A DNA stretch of 64,000 nt from Fluviicola sp. Lineage in GTDB: Bacteria > Bacteroidota > Bacteroidia > Flavobacteriales_D > Crocinitomicaceae. A model generated the notes under the pieces. The model ran no database searches, had not been told where the DNA came from, and saw only the letters and a program-made list of their open reading frames with translations. Shown piece after piece: positions 1 through 7,596 of this stretch; the stretch's first letter is position 1; every line of letters begins with the position of its first letter. Position numbers and translations under genes: made by a program. The stretch covers positions 62,001 through 126,000 of the forward strand of contig NZ_JBCNJT010000002.1 in NCBI RefSeq assembly GCF_039596395.1. Reading direction: 5' to 3'.

Positions 1-398
1 TCAAAATTGGTGATCAGTGAAAAAACTTCCATTCTCCGTGCATCGATCATCGGGCACAGGTTGGAATCCGGGTACACAATCCGCGCCACTTCAGCCATTG
101 ATTCAAGCGTGTCTATTGCTATCAGCGGAATGTTCAATGCATAGCACAAACCTTTTGCGGTAGAAACACCGATCCGCAAGCCGGTGTAAGAACCCGGACC
201 GGCAGAAACAGAAACCGCCGACAAATCTTCCGCTGTTATTCCCTGGAGTTGCAACACTTCCTGGATCAACAGCGTTAATTGTTCTCCGTGAGAATATCCT
301 TCGTCTTTGAATTCCCGGATACGGGCCAACTCTCCGTTCAGGGATAAAGCAACCGAGCAAACTTTTGTTGCCGTTTCAATATGTAAAATGTAAGTCAT
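1..398 (-). CDS. tsaB: TsaB, tRNA t6A-modification protein (partial)
   Basis: TsaB is an ASKHA-fold partner of TsaD, TsaC and TsaE in making N6-threonylcarbamoyladenosine at position 37 of ANN-decoding tRNAs, in the cytoplasm. The N-terminal 132 residues are visible; the C-terminus runs off the left edge. The start region reads MTYILHIETATKVCSVAL, the usual TsaB beginning, and GPGSYTGLRIGVSTAKGL is the hallmark glycine-rich motif of the family. The ATG at 396-398 is 5 nt after the stop of the upstream response regulator (404-1096), so the two are probably cotranscribed. Nothing in the visible part is damaged. Confidence 0.95.
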   Translation of the reverse strand, partial: MTYILHIETATKVCSVALSLNGELARIREFKDEGYSHGEQLTLLIQEVLQLQGITAEDLSAVSVSAGPGSYTGLRIGVSTAKGLCYALNIPLIAIDTLESMAEVARIVYPDSNLCPMIDARRMEVFSLITNF

Positions 399-403
399 TG
401 TGT

Positions 404-1096
404 TTAAGCCAAAACTTCCAGTTTAAAACCGATGCCATGAATATTGGAAATGGCGATTTTAGGATCCATCGAAAAGTATTTTCTGAGTTTGGTAATAAAA
501 ACGTCCATACTTCTTCCGGCAAAATAATCGTCTTGTCCCCAAACGGCAGTTAAAATATTCTCACGCGGTACTACGGCATTTTTGAATTTGCACAGGATTT
601 TCAGGACCATCGCTTCCTTTTTAGTCAGTGTTTTTTCAAACTCCGGGTGCTTTAAGGTGAAATTCTCCGTATCAAAAGTATAGGTACCGATCTGAACCAC
701 TTTTTGTTCGGGTTCGTCCTGGATATTTACACGTTTCAACAGTGCTTTCACACGAACCGAGAGCTCATCAAAGGAAAAAGGTTTTGTCAGGTAATCGTCT
801 CCGCCTGCATTGAAACCGGCAATCTTATCTTCCGTCATTGCCTTGGCAGTCAAAAAAAGAATCGGAATCTCCTGGTTCATTGTCCGGATTTCCCGGGCAA
901 GTGTAAACCCGTCTTTTTTCGGCATCATCACATCAAAAATGCATAAGTGGAATTCGTCTTCGGAAAAGCGCATGTGACCATCCATTCCATTGGTGCAAAG
1001 TGATACATGATATCCTTCCGACTTCAATTGGTCCGAAATAACAAATCCAAGATTGGTGTCATCTTCAACCAATAATATTTTAGCCTTTGATTTCAT
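404..1096 (-). CDS. OmpR-family response regulator (RprY-like)
   Basis: A DNA-binding two-component regulator of 230 residues. The receiver domain (about 5-120) has the acidic pair D12/D13, phospho-acceptor D55 in FDVMMP, and the late lysine in DDYLTKPF. The winged-helix effector (about 130-228) ends in the usual IHGIGFKLEV strand. It resembles Bacteroidetes RprY-type regulators, but the symbol is not certain. No sensor kinase is adjacent; upstream lies a 583-nt non-coding stretch with a promoter and hairpin leader (1177-1258), so the gene may be under attenuation. tsaB follows after 5 nt, which ties a tRNA-modification gene to this regulator transcript. Confidence 0.9.
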   Translation of the reverse strand: MKSKAKILLVEDDTNLGFVISDQLKSEGYHVSLCTNGMDGHMRFSEDEFHLCIFDVMMPKKDGFTLAREIRTMNQEIPILFLTAKAMTEDKIAGFNAGGDDYLTKPFSFDELSVRVKALLKRVNIQDEPEQKVVQIGTYTFDTENFTLKHPEFEKTLTKKEAMVLKILCKFKNAVVPRENILTAVWGQDDYFAGRSMDVFITKLRKYFSMDPKIAISNIHGIGFKLEVLA

Positions 1097-1176
1097 TCTA
1101 AAATGATTGTTTTTGTGAAGATACTAAGAAAACGTTTCGGATAAATGATCTCCGGAAAATAGAATCCGGATTACCT

Positions 1177-1245
1177 GAAAAAGATAAGAGCTCAGGACGG
1201 GCGTCCCAAGCTCTTATCACACTAATCAACCTAACCTACTACTAC
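1177..1245 (-). ncRNA. candidate small RNA or attenuator leader
   Basis: Read on the minus strand: a -7 element TATCTTTG (1251-1258), a linker rich in GTAGTAG/GGTTAGG, then a hairpin with a perfect 10-bp outer stem (GATAAGAGCT, 1209-1218 against 1183-1192) and an inner GGAC/GTCC stem, followed by TTTTT (1178-1182). This promoter-linker-terminator order would give a transcript of about 70 nt. Readthrough would enter the response regulator 404-1096, so it could be an attenuator rather than a free small RNA. It matches no RNA family I can name. The role is inference. Confidence 0.45.
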
Positions 1246-1250
1246 TGCAA

Positions 1251-1258
1251 CAAAGATA
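1251..1258 (-). promoter_or_regulatory. -7 element upstream of the regulator leader
   Basis: TATCTTTG on the minus strand matches the Bacteroidetes TAnnTTTG consensus exactly. It lies inside the dyad 1247-1275, so a dimeric repressor could cover it. No TTG at the normal -33 distance is seen. Confidence 0.5.
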
Positions 1259-1648
1259 AGCCATTATCTCGTTGCTTTTTCACTTTTTTGAGAGACTTAC
1301 AAAAAAGAACAAATAAAGGATTTAAAGAATGTTCCAAACGGATGTAACTATCATCCGTTAAATAATTCACTGATCAGTCAATTAAATCTAAAATTGAACA
1401 GATTAATCAACAAATACCATCGACGAACCAATTATTACCCGGGTATGTTATCATTTTAAGATTCCAAGAAAGTCGTTTTTTTTGACGAAAAAAAGATTTG
1501 TTTTTAGGGTTGAATGGATGAAATGATTGATGAACGGATTTTTAGCAATTTCTTCATCCAAAAACTTCTACAAGCCTCATTTCAACTATCCCGTTTTAGT
1601 TTTCCAGAATATAATCGACGAATAACCAGCCTACTTAAAATACTTTCT

Positions 1649-1656
1649 TACCTTTG
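1649..1656 (+). promoter_or_regulatory. -7 element of the regulator at 1680
   Basis: TACCTTTG, an exact TAnnTTTG match, 23 nt before the ATG. No good -33 TTG is visible. Confidence 0.6.
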
Positions 1657-1679
1657 AATGGATCCGGAACTCATTAAGA

Positions 1680-2351
1680 ATGGACAAAATTTTAATAGTT
1701 GATGACGAAGAAGATATCCGCGAAATTCTCGGATACAATCTGAAGAAAGAAGGCTTCAAAGTTTTCCTGGCAGAAAACGGGCAAACGGGAATCAGTTTAT
1801 GTAAGGAAGAAAAACCCGACCTGGTAATCCTGGATGTGATGATGCCTGGAATGGATGGTATTGAAGTGTGCGAACAAATCCGGAATACACCCGGATTGGA
1901 AAACGTACTGATCTGCTTTCTGACGGCCCGTAATGAAGATTACAGCCAGATTGCAGGATTGGATGCCGGTGCGGATGATTATATTTCCAAACCGATCAAA
2001 CCGCGCGTACTTATCAGCAGGGTTCATGCCTTATTAAGAAGAAAAGAAACGGTTCAGGCAAAACCCGCTGGAACTCCCGATCTGGTGATTAACCGTGAAA
2101 AATACCTCGTAATTAAGAACGGCGAAACCCTTCATTTACCAAAAAAAGAATTCGAATTGCTGGCACTTCTGGCCTCACGTCCCGAGGTCGTTTTCGAACG
2201 TGATGTAATCCTGGAGCGCGTTTGGGGAACGGATATCGTTGTCGGTGACCGCACGATTGACGTTCATGTACGAAAACTACGGGAGAAAATAGGCGACGAC
2301 TATATCCAGACTGTTAAAGGAATCGGGTATAAATTCAAAGCACTCGGTTAA
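1680..2351 (+). CDS. PhoB-like OmpR-family response regulator
   Basis: A 223-residue regulator: receiver domain (about 3-118) with D8/D9 and phospho-acceptor D52 in LDVMMPGMDG, then a winged helix (about 130-222) with VGDRTIDVHVRKLREKIG. It is clearly paralogous to the regulator at 20424: both share an EDYSQ(I/V)AG segment and a GADDYI(S/T)KPI(K/R)PR segment. That paralogue has a PhoR-like kinase, while this one has none nearby. Its neighbours are a DUF2490 protein and a phosphate-uptake pair with repeated boxes upstream, so control of phosphate genes is plausible but inferred. It overlaps the convergent DUF2490 gene by 4 nt at the stop codons. Confidence 0.9.
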   Translation: MDKILIVDDEEDIREILGYNLKKEGFKVFLAENGQTGISLCKEEKPDLVILDVMMPGMDGIEVCEQIRNTPGLENVLICFLTARNEDYSQIAGLDAGADDYISKPIKPRVLISRVHALLRRKETVQAKPAGTPDLVINREKYLVIKNGETLHLPKKEFELLALLASRPEVVFERDVILERVWGTDIVVGDRTIDVHVRKLREKIGDDYIQTVKGIGYKFKALG

Positions 2352-3112
2352 ATCTTTTCCTTTTTGGGATGCGGTGTTCTTTTGAACACATGTGCATAGG
2401 TAATTTGCAGGTAATCTTTTCTGCGCTCTGTTCCTGTAAGCTTCAAAAACTGATGCATCAATCCGATTTGAATGGAACTATGCTGCATTTTGTAGCCTAA
2501 GCCAACAAAGAAACGGTTCTGATTGAAATACGGGAGTTTATGTGTAAACATGATTTCATTGGAAACATTCGCGTAGAAGGTTTTGGCCTGCATCGTTTTA
2601 TGGTTGATCGGAACGAATGCCTGAAGCCTGTAACGGAAACGGTAACGGTCTTCATCCGTAGTTCCATCGTAATTGGAAGTAAATCCATCCAGGGCACTGT
2701 TCCATTTTTGAATAAAGCGGTACTCGAACCGGTAACGGTGATCAAACTGAATCCTCTTTCCGTTTGTTTTCAATAAAAACTCTGCCCAGACACGGTTCTC
2801 CGTTTGTTTCTGTGGAGTTCTGAAATTCTCATAATCCACGTATTGGTGATAAGTCCCCACTCCCAATCCTCCGGAAAGCTGTTCGGTAAATAAGTAATGA
2901 AAGAAGGTCTTCAACTCCCAATAATTTAAATCGTCGTAAAATTTTTGACTACGCATTTGCCCTTCCGCAATAAAATGCAATTTCGGGAATGCTTCATAAC
3001 GTACATTCACCACATTCCAGGATCCGGTCGTAAAACGGGTATCATTTGCCCAACCCTGAGCTTTCAGTGTAAATGGAAGTACCAATAATACCAGTGCAGC
3101 AATTTGTTTCAT
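2348..3112 (-). CDS. DUF2490-family outer-membrane beta-barrel
   Basis: A 254-residue protein with a signal peptide (MKQIAALVLLVLPFTLKAQG). The mature part alternates aromatic and polar residues, as in outer-membrane strands, and has the W-x-N-x-x-x-Y/RYRFRY signatures typical of DUF2490. The molecular function of this family is not established. The gene is divergent from the DUF47-PiT phosphate operon, and the shared 357-nt region holds TAACATT repeats, so it may belong to the same regulon, for instance as an outer-membrane uptake protein made under phosphate stress (inference). It overlaps the convergent regulator by 4 nt. Confidence 0.8.
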   Translation of the reverse strand: MKQIAALVLLVLPFTLKAQGWANDTRFTTGSWNVVNVRYEAFPKLHFIAEGQMRSQKFYDDLNYWELKTFFHYLFTEQLSGGLGVGTYHQYVDYENFRTPQKQTENRVWAEFLLKTNGKRIQFDHRYRFEYRFIQKWNSALDGFTSNYDGTTDEDRYRFRYRLQAFVPINHKTMQAKTFYANVSNEIMFTHKLPYFNQNRFFVGLGYKMQHSSIQIGLMHQFLKLTGTERRKDYLQITYAHVFKRTPHPKKEKI

Positions 3113-3128
3113 TTCGATTTTTTTTTGG

Positions 3129-3136
3129 CAAAACTA
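3129..3136 (-). promoter_or_regulatory. -7 element of the DUF2490 gene
   Basis: TAGTTTTG on the minus strand, an exact TAnnTTTG match 16 nt before the ATG at 3112. Confidence 0.5.
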
Positions 3137-3186
3137 ATGGCTTCACATTGAATTAATCCACACCAAATGTTAGTTTAATTTTTTGA

Positions 3187-3408
3187 TAACATTTTTAATA
3201 TTCGGGTAACATTAAACCTCATTTCGGAGATTTTTAAGCTCTGAATTCGGTGTTTATTTACTATTTCCTTCCGGATAAAAACGCATCTCTTAACATTGAG
3301 TTAACATTGCAATTCTGTTAAATACCTCAAACACTGGCACTTTACCTGAATTGACCTCTTTCAGGCTCTAAAACTCCGCAACTTTACCATTTCGTTAACA
3401 TTTACATT
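3187..3408. promoter_or_regulatory. TAACATT repeats, possible Pho boxes
   Basis: TAACATT occurs at 3187-3193, 3207-3213, 3291-3297, 3302-3308 and 3396-3402. The pair at 3291 and 3302 is spaced exactly 11 nt, the repeat period of PhoB-type half sites (7-nt box plus 4-nt spacer). The box at 3396 lies just upstream of the -33 region of the DUF47-PiT promoter. The other intergenic sequence here (3113-3469) is AT-rich without genes. Binding by the regulators at 1680 or 20424 is inference. Confidence 0.5.
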
Positions 3409-3436
3409 CCGCGAAACATCCTCCGTAAACTCGAAC

Positions 3437-3444
3437 TACATTTG
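3437..3444 (+). promoter_or_regulatory. -7 element of the DUF47-PiT operon
   Basis: TACATTTG, an exact TAnnTTTG match, 25 nt before the ATG at 3470. Confidence 0.6.
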
Positions 3445-3469
3445 CGCCATCAATATTAAGTTTAAACAA

Positions 3470-4114
3470 ATGGCATCAGGAATTTTAAAGTTTTTCTTAC
3501 CAAAAGACAAAGTGTTTTACTCTCTATTTGAAGAGGCTTCTCAGAACCTGGAAGCAATCGCAGGTAAATTGGTATTATGTGTCAACGAATCCGATTACAA
3601 TAAGAGAGCGGCCATTATCAAAGAAATGGAAGATCTTGAGCACCAAAACGACGATTTAACCCATAAAATCTTTGTTGAATTGGGAAGAAATTTCATCACT
3701 CCTTTTGACCGTGAAGATATTCACTCATTGGCTACATCTCTGGATGATATTGCAGACTACATTTATGCTTCTGCGAAAAAGATCAACTTCTATAAAGTCG
3801 ATCCGAATGATTCGGGGATTTTGAAAATGGCTGATGCGATTCACGACGCAGTTTTAGCTGTAAATGCAGCCGTAAAAGAGCTTCGTAACCTGAAAAACAC
3901 CCAAAAGATCGTGGAGTGTGTGATCAAAATCAATTACGTTGAAAACCAGGCAGATGATATTTTTGACCTGAGCATTGAAAAGTTATTTGATTCGGATATC
4001 GACGCAAAGAGCCTGATCAAAAAACGTGAGATCTACCAGATTATGGAGGTTGCAACAGACAAGTGTGAAGACGCAGGAAATGTGATCGAATCCATCGTTG
4101 TAAAATATGCTTAA
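3470..4114 (+). CDS. DUF47 PhoU-like phosphate transport regulator
   Basis: A 214-residue, all-helical soluble protein of the DUF47/PhoU_div family, which forms PhoU-like helical bundles with acidic metal-binding clusters. The repeated acidic motifs are visible: EMEDLEHQNDDLTHKI near the N-terminus, SLDDIADYIY in the middle and EVATDKCEDAGNVIES at the end. It lies 24 nt upstream of a PiT phosphate permease. This pairing is standard and suggests a cytoplasmic partner that gates or regulates the permease. The start is the ATG after the -7 box at 3437. Confidence 0.9.
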   Translation: MASGILKFFLPKDKVFYSLFEEASQNLEAIAGKLVLCVNESDYNKRAAIIKEMEDLEHQNDDLTHKIFVELGRNFITPFDREDIHSLATSLDDIADYIYASAKKINFYKVDPNDSGILKMADAIHDAVLAVNAAVKELRNLKNTQKIVECVIKINYVENQADDIFDLSIEKLFDSDIDAKSLIKKREIYQIMEVATDKCEDAGNVIESIVVKYA

Positions 4115-4138
4115 TATTCATTGGTAAACCAATAAGAT

Positions 4139-5614
4139 ATGTTTTCACTATTAATTGCCATCATCATCCTTGCCTTATTATTTGATTTGGTAAACGGTTT
4201 CCATGATGCTGCAAACTCGATTGCTACAGTTGTTTCCACCAAAGTACTGACACCTTTCCAGGCAGTTGTATGGGCGGCGGTTTTCAACGTTGTTGCCTTC
4301 TGGGTATTCGATATGAGCGTTGGAAATACCGTTGCAAAAACAGTAGACAACAGCGCCATCGACTTATATGTTATCCTTTCTGGATTGATCGCTGCGATGA
4401 TCTGGAACTTGTTAACCTGGTGGTTGGGAATTCCATCTTCCTCTTCTCATACGCTGATCGGAGGATTCGCAGGAGCAGCAGTTGCTCACGCCGGATTCGA
4501 TGTAATTGCCTCCGCAGAGATTATCAAAGTTACCTTATTCATTTTCCTGGCACCATTCATCGGGGGGATTATCGCCTTCGTGATTGCTTTGATCACCGTA
4601 AGCCGAAGCTTTGCCAAGAAAATGATTGCCATTTTAGTACTGTCCACAGCAACTTATTTTATTATGGATTACATGGTGGAATACCTGGACGTGAAGCCGG
4701 TGATGATGTGGATTGTGATGGGAATGATCGTTTTGTTCATCCTTACTTACACTTGGTACCAGCTGGTACATGGAAAACGTCAGACTGCACTGAAGGAATC
4801 CAATATGTACAAAAAACTGCAGTTGCTTTCTTCCGCGGCGTTCTCTTTGGGACACGGTGGTGCGGATTCTCAGAAAGTAATGGGTATCATTTGTGCGGCG
4901 TTGATGGTATTTGCCAATTCACAACGGAATGACCAGGGACAAATCGTAGGAGATATTCCAAAAATGTTCCAGATCTCGGAAGTTTTCCAAATTGAATTTG
5001 AAGACGCTGACGGAAGAAAGGCCAAATTCAAACCTGAATACACCCAAAATATCGATTCTTTAAAAATTGAAAAAGAAGACCACATTTTGATCTATACGAA
5101 AGGTGAAGATATCTACGATGCAAAAACACACGATGTCATTTTCAAAGGAAAGCACCTGAACCAGGATTACATGGAAGCAGCTATTTTCAATGATTATGTA
5201 GACAAAGACGGAGAAATCCTGAGCGGTCACAAAATCAAAGCGAAAGTAAATTCCGAAACTATGCCGGGCTGGATCGCATTTTCCTGTTACCTGATGATTG
5301 GTTTGGGAACCATGATGGGAGGTTGGAAAATCGTGAAAACCATGGGAACGAAGATCACAAAGGTAACTCCGCTGGAAGGTGTTTGTGCTGAAACTGCAGG
5401 AGCCCTGACTTTGTTTACCGTTTCCAACTTGGGAATCCCGGTTTCTACCACGCACACCATTACCGGATCAATTATCGGTGTCGGTGCAACGAAACGCTTA
5501 AGTGCTGTTCGCTGGGGTGTAACCATCAACTTACTATGGGCATGGATTTTAACGATCCCGGTTTCAGGGTTGTTGGCAGCCGGAATTTATTACATCACGA
5601 AGTTGTTTCATTAA
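4139..5614 (+). CDS. PiT-family inorganic phosphate transporter
   Basis: A 491-residue inner-membrane permease, driven by protons or sodium in characterised members. Both PiT repeats are present: NGFHDAANSIATVVSTK near residue 20 and a C-terminal repeat with PVSTTHTITGSIIGVG. Between the halves sits a hydrophilic block of roughly 100 residues (about 275-375) that short bacterial Pit proteins lack. It probably forms a soluble domain. The gene follows the PhoU-like DUF47 gene by 24 nt and ends at a strong terminator (5636-5668). Low-affinity phosphate uptake is the likely role. Confidence 0.92.
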   Translation: MFSLLIAIIILALLFDLVNGFHDAANSIATVVSTKVLTPFQAVVWAAVFNVVAFWVFDMSVGNTVAKTVDNSAIDLYVILSGLIAAMIWNLLTWWLGIPSSSSHTLIGGFAGAAVAHAGFDVIASAEIIKVTLFIFLAPFIGGIIAFVIALITVSRSFAKKMIAILVLSTATYFIMDYMVEYLDVKPVMMWIVMGMIVLFILTYTWYQLVHGKRQTALKESNMYKKLQLLSSAAFSLGHGGADSQKVMGIICAALMVFANSQRNDQGQIVGDIPKMFQISEVFQIEFEDADGRKAKFKPEYTQNIDSLKIEKEDHILIYTKGEDIYDAKTHDVIFKGKHLNQDYMEAAIFNDYVDKDGEILSGHKIKAKVNSETMPGWIAFSCYLMIGLGTMMGGWKIVKTMGTKITKVTPLEGVCAETAGALTLFTVSNLGIPVSTTHTITGSIIGVGATKRLSAVRWGVTINLLWAWILTIPVSGLLAAGIYYITKLFH

Positions 5615-5635
5615 ACTTCAGATAATTTACGATAG

Positions 5636-5668
5636 AAAACTCTCATCCTCCGGGTGGGAGTTTTTTTT
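5636..5668 (+). terminator. Rho-independent terminator after PiT
   Basis: A 10-bp stem containing two G-U pairs (ACTCTCATCC against the complementary arm ending GGGAGT) with a very short loop, followed by eight T residues (5661-5668). It closes the DUF47-PiT operon. Confidence 0.85.
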
Positions 5669-5714
5669 GTAACCAACTTTCCGTTCTATCGTTTACGGAA
5701 GCAAATCTACATGT

Positions 5715-6635
5715 ATGAAAACAACACTTCTATCCATCTCATTCATTGCCTTTGTACTCCTTTTTTCTTTTTCGAAACCCAAAAAACCGATTACAGATCT
5801 GGAAGGGATGAAAAAAGCTCTAAAGCTTGGATATTCCTACATTCCATCCGGAAAAACACTTGTAGACGGAGATACCGTAAGTTGCCAGGGATTCTTTATG
5901 ATGAAGGAAGAAGTGAGCAATTTTTCCTACCTGGAATATGTGTCTGACCTGAAGAAAAACAATCGCCCGGAAGAATACCTGCAAGCACTTCCCGACACCT
6001 TAAAATGGCACAATCCGGGCAATTTTCACCTGGAAAAGTATATCAATTATTATTTCAGGCATCCGGCTTATCGCAATTACCCCGTTGTGAATGTTTCGAA
6101 ACAGCAAGCTCAAAAATATTGCGAGTGGCTAACACAGGTTTGGCGCAAAAACACCGGAAATCAGTTTATCGTTTTCCGCCTGCCAACCAGAGCAGAATTC
6201 CTTCGCGCAGCAAACGGAAGTAAAATGGACCGTCCCTACGCCTGGAATTCGCCTTATCTGCGAAGAAACGACGGAAAATTCCAATGCAATTTCATGACAA
6301 TCGGTGCCGGAGCTATTTCAAGAGATTCAACCGGGAAACTGGTCGTAAAAAACTTCCCGATGGATTACCTGGCTCAAGGCGCAGAATATGCAGATTTAAC
6401 AGCACCCGTTCGTTCCTTCTGGCCAAATGAATACGATCTCTATAACTTAAACGGGAATGTTTCAGAAATGGTGGCAGAAACGAATATTGCTGTCGGAGGA
6501 GACTGGAATTCTCCCGGTTACGATATCCGCAATCAAAGCACGAAAAAATTCACAGAAGCAACTCCTACAGTTGGTTTCAGGCCGGTGATGACCTTCGTGG
6601 AATTGAAAATGGATAATGGAACAATTGAAAAGTAA
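5715..6635 (+). CDS. secreted SUMF1/FGE-fold protein, GldK-like
   Basis: A 306-residue protein with an N-terminal hydrophobic export signal (about 1-20) but no lipobox cysteine. The rest is a formylglycine-generating-enzyme-like domain: HPAYRNYPVVNVS, FRLPTRAEFLRAA, YNLNGNVSEMV and GGDWNSPGYDIR correspond to blocks in GldK of this window (HPAYDNYPVIGIT, FRLPTEAEWERAA, MAGNVSEWCE, RGGSWKDVGYY). The active-site cysteines of true FGE enzymes are absent, so a structural or binding role is likelier. It is monocistronic between terminator 5636-5668 and the promoter at 6721. Any part in type IX secretion is inference. Confidence 0.8.
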   Translation: MKTTLLSISFIAFVLLFSFSKPKKPITDLEGMKKALKLGYSYIPSGKTLVDGDTVSCQGFFMMKEEVSNFSYLEYVSDLKKNNRPEEYLQALPDTLKWHNPGNFHLEKYINYYFRHPAYRNYPVVNVSKQQAQKYCEWLTQVWRKNTGNQFIVFRLPTRAEFLRAANGSKMDRPYAWNSPYLRRNDGKFQCNFMTIGAGAISRDSTGKLVVKNFPMDYLAQGAEYADLTAPVRSFWPNEYDLYNLNGNVSEMVAETNIAVGGDWNSPGYDIRNQSTKKFTEATPTVGFRPVMTFVELKMDNGTIEK

Positions 6636-6720
6636 GGATTACCTTGAAATTTTCTCTATCACCTTTTAGATCCCGTGGCGGAAACTTTCACTTTTACAAT
6701 TCTCCATTTTCAATTTGAAG

Positions 6721-6728
6721 TATATTTG
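6721..6728 (+). promoter_or_regulatory. -7 element of the nucleotide-hydrolase pair
   Basis: TATATTTG, an exact TAnnTTTG match, 14 nt before the ATG at 6743. Confidence 0.6.
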
Positions 6729-6742
6729 TCAAAACACAAAAA

Positions 6743-7135
6743 ATGACACTCAAAGAAACCCTTTCAGCAGTTGAAGCTTTTCACGATGCATTCAACATTC
6801 CGAACAATTACCAGCCCACCGCACAATTGTCCGAAGCAGATATTACGCTTCGTTATAATTTGATGAAGGAGGAAAACGAAGAGTACCTGGAAGCTGCAAA
6901 GAATGGTGATATCGTAGAAATTGCGGACGCATTGGGTGACCAGTTGTATATTTTGTGCGGAACCATTCTAAAACACGGTTTGCAGGATAAAATCGCGGAG
7001 GTTTTCGCTGAAATCCAGCGTTCCAATATGAGTAAACTGGATGCCGACGGAAACCCTATTTACCGGGAAGATGGAAAAGTCCTGAAATCCGACCTGTATT
7101 TCAAACCGGACATTCTTGCTGTTTTAGAAAAATAA
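6743..7135 (+). CDS. PRA-PH/MazG-like NTP pyrophosphohydrolase
   Basis: A 130-residue all-alpha pyrophosphohydrolase. The Mg-binding signature is present as EENEEYLEA followed by EIADALGDQLY, the ExxE...ExxD arrangement of the MazG/PRA-PH superfamily. Members hydrolyse (d)NTPs or phosphoribosyl-ATP to monophosphates. No his genes are nearby, so nucleotide clean-up is likelier than histidine synthesis. The stop codon is immediately followed by the ATG of a Nudix hydrolase (0-nt gap), so the two are cotranscribed and probably translationally coupled. Confidence 0.82.
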   Translation: MTLKETLSAVEAFHDAFNIPNNYQPTAQLSEADITLRYNLMKEENEEYLEAAKNGDIVEIADALGDQLYILCGTILKHGLQDKIAEVFAEIQRSNMSKLDADGNPIYREDGKVLKSDLYFKPDILAVLEK

Positions 7136-7561
7136 ATGAAGCGTTTCAACATCCGTATTTACGGAGTTTGCATCAACGAGCGCAACGAGGTATTGCTTTC
7201 GGATGAAACATACCGTGACTTGAATTTCACCAAATTTCCCGGCGGCGGACTGGAATTCGGAGAAGGAACGATCGATTGCCTGAAACGCGAATTCATGGAA
7301 GAGTTCAATCTGGAAATCGAAGTTGGTCCTTTGTTCTACCTTACGGATTTCTTCCAGGTTTCTGCATTCTCCGAAGACGACCAGGTTATTTCCATTTATT
7401 ACCGGATCAAAGCCGATACGGATCAGCTCGATTATTTAATCGCAAACCATTTGGGTGCAGAAAAATTGCATTGGGTCAATCTTTCGAAACTCACAGAAGC
7501 TTCCGTGTCTTTGCCAATAGATCAGATCGTAGCGAAAAAACTCGCGCGTCAAGGGGATTAA
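7136..7561 (+). CDS. Nudix hydrolase
   Basis: A 141-residue Nudix protein with an intact box at residues 37-59 in the pattern Gx5Ex7REUxEExxU (G37, E43, R51, E52, E55, E56). It would hydrolyse a nucleoside-diphosphate-linked substrate with a divalent metal; the substrate cannot be read from sequence. It starts directly after the stop of the PRA-PH-like gene and ends inside a 20-bp perfect palindrome (7550-7569) that separates it from the convergent mazG-dtd pair. Confidence 0.88.
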   Translation: MKRFNIRIYGVCINERNEVLLSDETYRDLNFTKFPGGGLEFGEGTIDCLKREFMEEFNLEIEVGPLFYLTDFFQVSAFSEDDQVISIYYRIKADTDQLDYLIANHLGAEKLHWVNLSKLTEASVSLPIDQIVAKKLARQGD

Positions 7562-7569
7562 TCCCCTTG
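7550..7569. repeat. 20-bp perfect palindrome at a convergent junction
   Basis: CAAGGGGATTAATCCCCTTG is its own reverse complement and covers the Nudix stop codon (7559-7561). Its position between convergent genes suggests a bidirectional transcription stop. It has the same shape (GC-rich arms around an AT centre) as the palindromes at 13482, 26018, 31077, 51807 and 60300. Confidence 0.7.
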
Positions 7570-7570
7570 G

Positions 7571-7596
7571 ACGTGCGCACGCGCACGCACGCGTAT
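7571..7596. repeat. 26-nt strictly alternating purine-pyrimidine tract
   Basis: From 7571 to 7596 every step alternates purine and pyrimidine, mostly CG, GC and CA steps, the composition most prone to Z-DNA. It fills the space between the palindrome 7550-7569 and the mazG stop codon (7596-7598). Confidence 0.6.

Larger units (their letters stand above)
1097..1679. other. 583-nt intergenic region
   Basis: No credible protein gene lies here. Its left part holds the minus-strand promoter and hairpin leader (1177-1258). Its right end holds the plus-strand promoter of the regulator at 1680. Around the minus promoter is a dyad, GCAAC-AA-AGATAA / TTATCT-C-GTTGC (1247-1275), followed by T-runs on the plus strand. 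It could be an operator over the -7 box or a plus-strand terminator. The middle (about 1290-1620) is AT-rich and shows nothing else recognisable. Confidence 0.7.
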
